From NCBI GenBank assembly GCA_022510865.1, contig JAFLSQ010000024.1:1-35946 (forward strand): DNA of 35,946 nt. The letters are read 5' to 3'. The notes under the pieces were generated by a model, which did no database searches, was not told where the DNA came from, and saw only the letters and a list, made by a program, of their open reading frames with translations. The DNA comes from Treponema sp. GTDB lineage: Bacteria > Spirochaetota > Spirochaetia > Treponematales > Treponemataceae. The position numbers and the translations under genes are program-made. Each line of letters opens with the position of its first letter. The stretch's first letter is position 1. Below, piece after piece: positions 32,083 through 35,946 of the stretch.

Positions 32083-33006
32083 ATGCTGTGTGGTCGTCAT
32101 TTGATTCAGCCGGATGATTTGTCGGTGTCTGAAATCGAGGAGATTTGCTCGTTGGCAGAGCAGATTATTGTTGATCCAACGTCATTTGGGGATGTGTGTC
32201 GCGGGAAAATTCTTGCGACACTTTTTTTTGAGCCGAGCACAAGGACGCGGCTGAGCTTTGAGGCGGCCATGCTCCGCTTGGGCGGCTCTGTGGAGGGCTT
32301 TTCTGATGCGGAGAACACTTCATCTGTGAAAGGCGAGACCCTTGCCGACACAATCCGCGTGGTCTCAAGCTATGCGGATGTGATTGCCATGCGCACCCCC
32401 AAAGAAGGCGCGGCACTGCTCGCAAGCAAATACTCCGCGTGCCCGGTCATAAATGCGGGAGACGGCGGCCACTATCATCCCACGCAGACGCTCACCGATT
32501 TGGTGACAATCCGTCAGCTGCTTGGCGGTTTTGAGAATCACACTGTGGGTTTCTGCGGCGACCTCAAATTCGGGCGCACGGTTCACTCGCTTGCGGAGGC
32601 GCTGCGCAACTTCAAAGGCAACCGCTTCATCTTCATCAGCCCAAAGGAGCTTTCTGTGCCGGACTATCTGATTACGAACATCCTGGAGCCTGCCGGCATA
32701 AAATATGAGATTGTGGAGAGCCTTGACGCTGTGATTGACCAGCTTGACATTCTTTACATGACCCGCGTGCAGAAAGAGCGTTTCTTCAACGAGCAGGATT
32801 ACATCCGCCTCAAAGACAGTTATATTCTGGACAAGCAGAAAATGTCGCTCGCCCGCAAAAATATGATTGTCCTGCATCCGCTTCCGAGGGTTAACGAGAT
32901 TACCCCTGATGTTGATGACGACCCCCGCGCCGCTTACTTCAAGCAGGTGAAGTACGGAATGTACGCGCGCATGGCACTGATTGCCAAGCTCACCGGCGCG
33001 ATTTAA
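32083..33006 (+). CDS. pyrB: Aspartate carbamoyltransferase catalytic chain
   Basis: The 307-residue enzyme joins carbamoyl phosphate and aspartate in the first committed step of pyrimidine synthesis. It has the carbamoyl-phosphate loop F-F-E-P-S-T-R-T-R near 49-57, a [10 protein letters not shown] loop near 86, [11 protein letters not shown] near 128 and H-P-L-P-R near 265. Start supported by AAGGAG. Its length and the following pyrI point to a class B (PyrB6-PyrI6-type) holoenzyme. A run of eight T within the early coding part (about 32222-32229) is the only oddity. Confidence 0.96.
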   Translation: MLCGRHLIQPDDLSVSEIEEICSLAEQIIVDPTSFGDVCRGKILATLFFEPSTRTRLSFEAAMLRLGGSVEGFSDAENTSSVKGETLADTIRVVSSYADVIAMRTPKEGAALLASKYSACPVINAGDGGHYHPTQTLTDLVTIRQLLGGFENHTVGFCGDLKFGRTVHSLAEALRNFKGNRFIFISPKELSVPDYLITNILEPAGIKYEIVESLDAVIDQLDILYMTRVQKERFFNEQDYIRLKDSYILDKQKMSLARKNMIVLHPLPRVNEITPDVDDDPRAAYFKQVKYGMYARMALIAKLTGAI

Positions 33007-33021
33007 TAGTCAATGTGTCAT

Positions 33022-33038
33022 AACACGCAGAGCGTGTT
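33022..33038 (+). other. Hairpin between pyrB and pyrI
   Basis: Perfect 7-bp arms AACACGC / GCGTGTT with an AGA loop in the 56-nt gap, with no T run after it. It may protect the pyrB message or set the PyrB:PyrI ratio; this is inference. Confidence 0.5.
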
Positions 33039-33062
33039 GCGCGATTAGAATAGGAGAACAAA

Positions 33063-33500
33063 ATGCTGAACGTGAACACTATAAAAAACGGACTTGTGAT
33101 TGACCATATCAGGGCGGGGCACGGCTGGAACATCTACCAGTGGCTCGGGCTGGACAAGCTTCCTTTCACCGCGTGCTTGATTCAGAACGTGCCGTCAGAA
33201 AAATCAGGGAGAAAGGACATCATAAAAATCGACAATATAATCAACATTGATTATTCGGTGCTTGGATTCATAGACCCGGACATCTGCGTGAACGTTATTG
33301 AGAACGAGAAAATTGTGCGCAAGATAAACATGGCGCTGCCGGCAAAAGTGCAGGGAGTTTTCAGCTGCAAAAATCCGCGCTGCATAACACAGACCGAGCA
33401 TTACATCAAGCCGAATTTCCTGCTTGTTGACAAGGCCAAGGGACTTTACAGGTGCGAGTACTGCGACACGCTCTATGTTGCGGGGGCTACGAATGCCTAA
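33063..33500 (+). CDS. pyrI: Aspartate carbamoyltransferase regulatory chain
   Basis: The 145-residue protein has the N-terminal nucleotide-binding domain (I-K-N-G-L-V-I-D-H-I at 7-16, then G-L near 29) and the C-terminal zinc domain with four Cys: Cys102 and Cys107 (C-x4-C), Cys131 and Cys134 (C-x2-C). It binds CTP/ATP and gives allosteric feedback on PyrB. GGAG precedes the ATG. pyrC starts inside its last codons (8-bp overlap), so translation is probably coupled. Its presence means the operon product is end-product controlled. Confidence 0.95.
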   Translation: MLNVNTIKNGLVIDHIRAGHGWNIYQWLGLDKLPFTACLIQNVPSEKSGRKDIIKIDNIINIDYSVLGFIDPDICVNVIENEKIVRKINMALPAKVQGVFSCKNPRCITQTEHYIKPNFLLVDKAKGLYRCEYCDTLYVAGATNA

Positions 33501-35016
33501 AGCCCTTCTGATTTATAATGCCCGCCTCCTTGACGAGTGCACCGACGGCCCGGGAGCGGTTCTTGTGGTGGAGGGGAGCATCCGCTCGGTTTTCCACGGA
33601 TATTTCACCTCGTCCGCCACGGTGGAGAATTTTGCGCGGGCGGTGCTTCTGGAGGACGGTTTCAGCCCGGACACTCCGATTGACCTTTACGACGCGCTCG
33701 GCCTCACTCTCACTCCGGCGTTCATAGATATGCACGTGCATCTGCGCTATCCTGGGCAGACTCACAAAGAGGATTTGCAGAGCGGACTTCATGCCGCGGC
33801 TTCCGGCGGCTACGGAACTGTTGTCGCGATGCCGAACACGAATCCGGTGGTGTCATCGGCGGAAGTCGCAATGAGAATCGAGCGGGAGGCCGCGGCAATC
33901 GGCTTGACGCACCTTTTTCAGGCTGTGAGCATTACCCGTGATTTTGGCGGCACGGACACGACCCACCTTGACCCGATTGAGAAAAAATACGTTCCTGTAA
34001 TCAGCGAGGACGGTCGGGACGTTCTTTCTGCCGCCACAATGCTTGAGGCTATGAGCAAGGCATCCGAGAAAGGGATTATAGTCAGCTGTCACTGCGAGGA
34101 CTTGACTTTGGGCGAGCAGGCAAAACCGTTCCGTGCCGAGGCGCTTGAGATTATGAAATCGTCCGGGCTTTCTGCATGGGGAAGCGACGATGCTTCGGAT
34201 GATGATGAGACTGACGCCGCTGTTGACAGGATTGACCTTGCGCTCAGCCGCGCCAACGAGCTTCTTGCCGTTGCGGAGGACACCTCAACCGTGCGCAACC
34301 TCATGCTGGCAAAACAGGCCGGCTGTCACATCCACATTGCGCACGTGAGCACGGCCGTGAGCGTGAGCGCAATCCGCGAGTTCAAGAATGACATCCTTGA
34401 TGAGATGGATGAGTCCGCCGCGAATGAGGCGGACGCGGCGTATCAGGCGTTTGAGGACGGCGAGGCTTTTTATCCGTCAAAAAATAATGCTGATGGCTTT
34501 GCCGTCACCTGCGAGGTAACGCCCCATCACCTTGCGCTCTGCGGAACAGACGAGCCTTACATCCGCGCGCTTGTGAATCCTCCGCTGCGCTCAGAGGATG
34601 ACCGCGTTGCTTTGATTCAGGCTTTGCGCGACGGCACTGTTGACGTGATTTCCACAGACCACGCGCCGCACACGCTGGACGAGAAGGCCGCAGGCTCGCC
34701 GGGCTTCACCGGACTTGAGACCACGTTCGCAGTCTGCAACACCGTGCTTGTCCGTGACTGCCAGTTCAATCCGTGCCGTCTGAGCCAGCTGATGTCCGCG
34801 GCTCCCGCAAGAATCCTCGGCTTGAAAAAAGGATGCCTCAAACCCGGCTATGACGCTGACCTCACCCTTGTGGACGTTGACGAGGAGTGGACTGTTGACA
34901 GCGCGCTTTTTTACAGCAAAGGCAAGGCAACTCCGTTTGACGGAAAAAAACTCACCGGGCGCGTCAAGGGGCTTTTTATTGACGGCCGGCTTGTGCTGGA
35001 GAAGGATTTGGTTTAG
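33493..35016 (+). CDS. pyrC: Dihydroorotase with acidic insertions
   Basis: The start is the ATG at 33493, overlapping the pyrI stop; the longer frame from 33424 is antisense to nothing useful and lies inside pyrI. The 507-residue amidohydrolase closes carbamoyl-aspartate to dihydroorotate. Class I motifs: H-V-H-L-R-Y-P-G at 81-88 (zinc His pair), M-P-N-T-N-P near 115, H-C-E-D near 199, H-I-A-H-V-S near 280, E-V-T-P-H-H and S-T-D-H-A-P-H (catalytic Asp). It is longer than the roughly 430 residues usual for the class because of an Asp/Glu-rich stretch near 230-245 and a second of about 35 residues near 300-336. Both lie in likely loops, so activity should be intact. Confidence 0.93.
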   Translation: MPKALLIYNARLLDECTDGPGAVLVVEGSIRSVFHGYFTSSATVENFARAVLLEDGFSPDTPIDLYDALGLTLTPAFIDMHVHLRYPGQTHKEDLQSGLHAAASGGYGTVVAMPNTNPVVSSAEVAMRIEREAAAIGLTHLFQAVSITRDFGGTDTTHLDPIEKKYVPVISEDGRDVLSAATMLEAMSKASEKGIIVSCHCEDLTLGEQAKPFRAEALEIMKSSGLSAWGSDDASDDDETDAAVDRIDLALSRANELLAVAEDTSTVRNLMLAKQAGCHIHIAHVSTAVSVSAIREFKNDILDEMDESAANEADAAYQAFEDGEAFYPSKNNADGFAVTCEVTPHHLALCGTDEPYIRALVNPPLRSEDDRVALIQALRDGTVDVISTDHAPHTLDEKAAGSPGFTGLETTFAVCNTVLVRDCQFNPCRLSQLMSAAPARILGLKKGCLKPGYDADLTLVDVDEEWTVDSALFYSKGKATPFDGKKLTGRVKGLFIDGRLVLEKDLV

Positions 35017-35073
35017 GCGGATTTACCCGGCGTAAAATCGTCTGACTTTGCCTTTGACGGAAGCAATCCAGAA

Positions 35074-35775
35074 TCACAATATATCCATGCACGCGAACAG
35101 GTGCATGGTGTGATGCCATGTTAGCGGTGTCAGAATCATGCCGCCGAGAGTGAGCCGTCCCCAGAACACCAGAAGCCACACGGAGCGGAAGTCGGTGGTG
35201 ACGCCGCCTTCTTCAAGGATGCGCATGACCCGTTTTTCCGGCACCATGGATTTTATCTGCTCAAGCGTCAGGCTGCTTATGATTTTTCTTGTTTGCCTGC
35301 CAACTGCAATCATGTACTCGCAAAGCGCGTCGGCGTTTATTGTCTTTGCGAATTTTACTGCCTCGTCAAATTCCAGTGCGTTGCCGGTGTCTGTCACAGA
35401 CGCGCCGATTCGTTTTTGCCAGTCCGGGCTGAAAATCTGACTGCTGTCTGCCATCAAGATGTTGCTGATCAAGTCCTCAATCCGATATGTGTGCCAGAAC
35501 TGCCAGACCAGCGGCACGGTGTCCGTTCCGTCATAGTGCAAGTCTGTGGCGTAATTTTTCCGCGGCACAAGCACGTTTTGATTGCCGGACAGCATGAAGT
35601 CCAGAACAAAGTCGGCGAGCGTTTTCTCCTGATGACCGGAAACGGCGGCGGGATGCACAAGAGCGTGCGTCTCCAGCGTGAGCTTCTTTATCCTCTCCAA
35701 ATCTGTTCCGGCCAGAGCGTTTTTTAGCTCCGCATACTTCGCGCCTATCTCATCGCAAAGATTTTTTGTCGTCAT
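35074..35775 (-). CDS. DinB-superfamily (DinB_2-like) protein
   Basis: The start is the ATG after GGAGGAAGC on the minus strand; the longer frame has no ribosome site. The 233-residue product is mostly helical. Three His positions recall the DinB/YfiT metal triad: Thr-His-Ala-Leu-Val-His-Pro near 36-41, Trp-Gln-Phe-Trp-His near 95, and Trp-His-His-Thr-Met-His near the C-terminus. Members bind a metal and often act as thiol-dependent transferases (bacillithiol- or mycothiol-like), but the substrate here is unknown. The family call is by eye and moderate. A membrane protein gene ends 40 nt upstream, so they may share a transcript. Confidence 0.6.
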   Translation of the reverse strand: MTTKNLCDEIGAKYAELKNALAGTDLERIKKLTLETHALVHPAAVSGHQEKTLADFVLDFMLSGNQNVLVPRKNYATDLHYDGTDTVPLVWQFWHTYRIEDLISNILMADSSQIFSPDWQKRIGASVTDTGNALEFDEAVKFAKTINADALCEYMIAVGRQTRKIISSLTLEQIKSMVPEKRVMRILEEGGVTTDFRSVWLLVFWGRLTLGGMILTPLTWHHTMHLFACMDIL

Positions 35776-35815
35776 GCTTCCTCCGCATAAATTGAGCTTT
35801 TGGAAAAGTTCAGTT

Positions 35816-35946
35816 TCACGAAATTGCAGCTTCTTTTTTCTTTTTGATTCCAAGCACCGCCCATCGGAAGAACGGAATGCGCGGAATCAGCTCGCCGAGC
35901 AGGAAGCCCGCCGCAAATCCAGCAAGCGCACTTAGCAGATAGACCG
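35816..35946 (-). CDS. C-terminus of a membrane protein (5' end outside the window)
   Basis: An open frame enters from the right edge and ends at TGA (35816-35818). The 43 visible residues show one strongly hydrophobic segment (Leu-Leu-Ser-Ala-Leu-Ala-Gly-Phe-Ala-Ala-Gly-Phe-Leu-Leu-Gly), then Glu-Leu-Ile-Pro-Arg-Ile-Pro-Phe-Phe-Arg-Trp and a basic end (Ile-Lys-Lys-Lys-Lys-Glu). This is the last membrane helix and cytoplasmic tail of an integral membrane protein. The family cannot be told from this piece. Confidence 0.6.
   Translation of the reverse strand, partial: VYLLSALAGFAAGFLLGELIPRIPFFRWAVLGIKKKKEAAIS

Noticed and set aside
32222..32229. T8 run in pyrB as a phase-variation tract
   Set aside because: It is a short run in an essential-type gene, encoding the conserved Phe-Phe of the active-site segment; chance and conservation explain it.

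Overview
The window looks like chromosomal DNA of a spirochaete, most likely a Treponema-type bacterium from a gut or rumen. This is an inference from several signals: spirochaete-style lipoproteins, a MurA with Asp in place of the usual Cys, a stand-alone short topoisomerase IV A-type subunit, a Na+-pump oxaloacetate decarboxylase operon, a GH10 xylanase beside a BD-FAE-like esterase, and a poly-G tract inside a promoter. Coding density is high, GC is moderate, and no rRNA, tRNA, CRISPR array, insertion sequence or prophage was seen.

Layout, left to right. 1-5.8 kb: the end of a lipoprotein gene, a structured leader with a terminator, a beta-barrel outer-membrane protein, an RNase II-family exoribonuclease, a decayed exported-protein gene, a lipoprotein made of three tandem domains, and a divergent XRE regulator whose -10 lies in a palindrome. 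6-8.9 kb: a TtcA-like PP-loop protein, then lysC-dapB (aspartate to dihydrodipicolinate reduction). 8.9-13.6 kb: a membrane protein, then oadG-oadA-oadB. OadA carries two biotinyl domains and OadB has a lipoprotein-like N-terminal extension; a strong two-way terminator follows. 13.8-16.6 kb: a uracil-type NCS2 permease and a DUF2974-like lipase-fold protein, divergent around seven phased palindromes. 16.7-22 kb: Lon protease, a secreted esterase, a HAD phosphatase and a GH10 xylanase lipoprotein. 22-28.9 kb (minus strand): parC-yigZ, and a separate pepT-murA-OLD operon. 28.9-31.3 kb: an AT-rich pair, a predicted beta-barrel protein and a lipoprotein, transcribed apart from overlapping promoters that share a nine-G spacer. 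31.4-35.0 kb: a toxin/antitoxin-like pair and the pyrB-pyrI-pyrC operon. The right end holds a DinB-like protein and the last codons of a membrane protein.

The two most distinctive structures are the shared poly-G promoter at 30031-30065, a candidate two-way phase switch for surface proteins, and the 22-23-bp-phased palindrome array at 15290-15436. A third theme is start-site architecture: at least eight genes have a -10 hexamer ending only 6-7 nt before the start codon and no usable Shine-Dalgarno, which points to leaderless mRNAs, while neighbouring genes have ordinary leaders with GGAGG-type sites. Many starts were moved from the longest open frame to one supported by a ribosome site, signal peptide or promoter. 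Function calls rest on motifs read by eye; no database search was possible.
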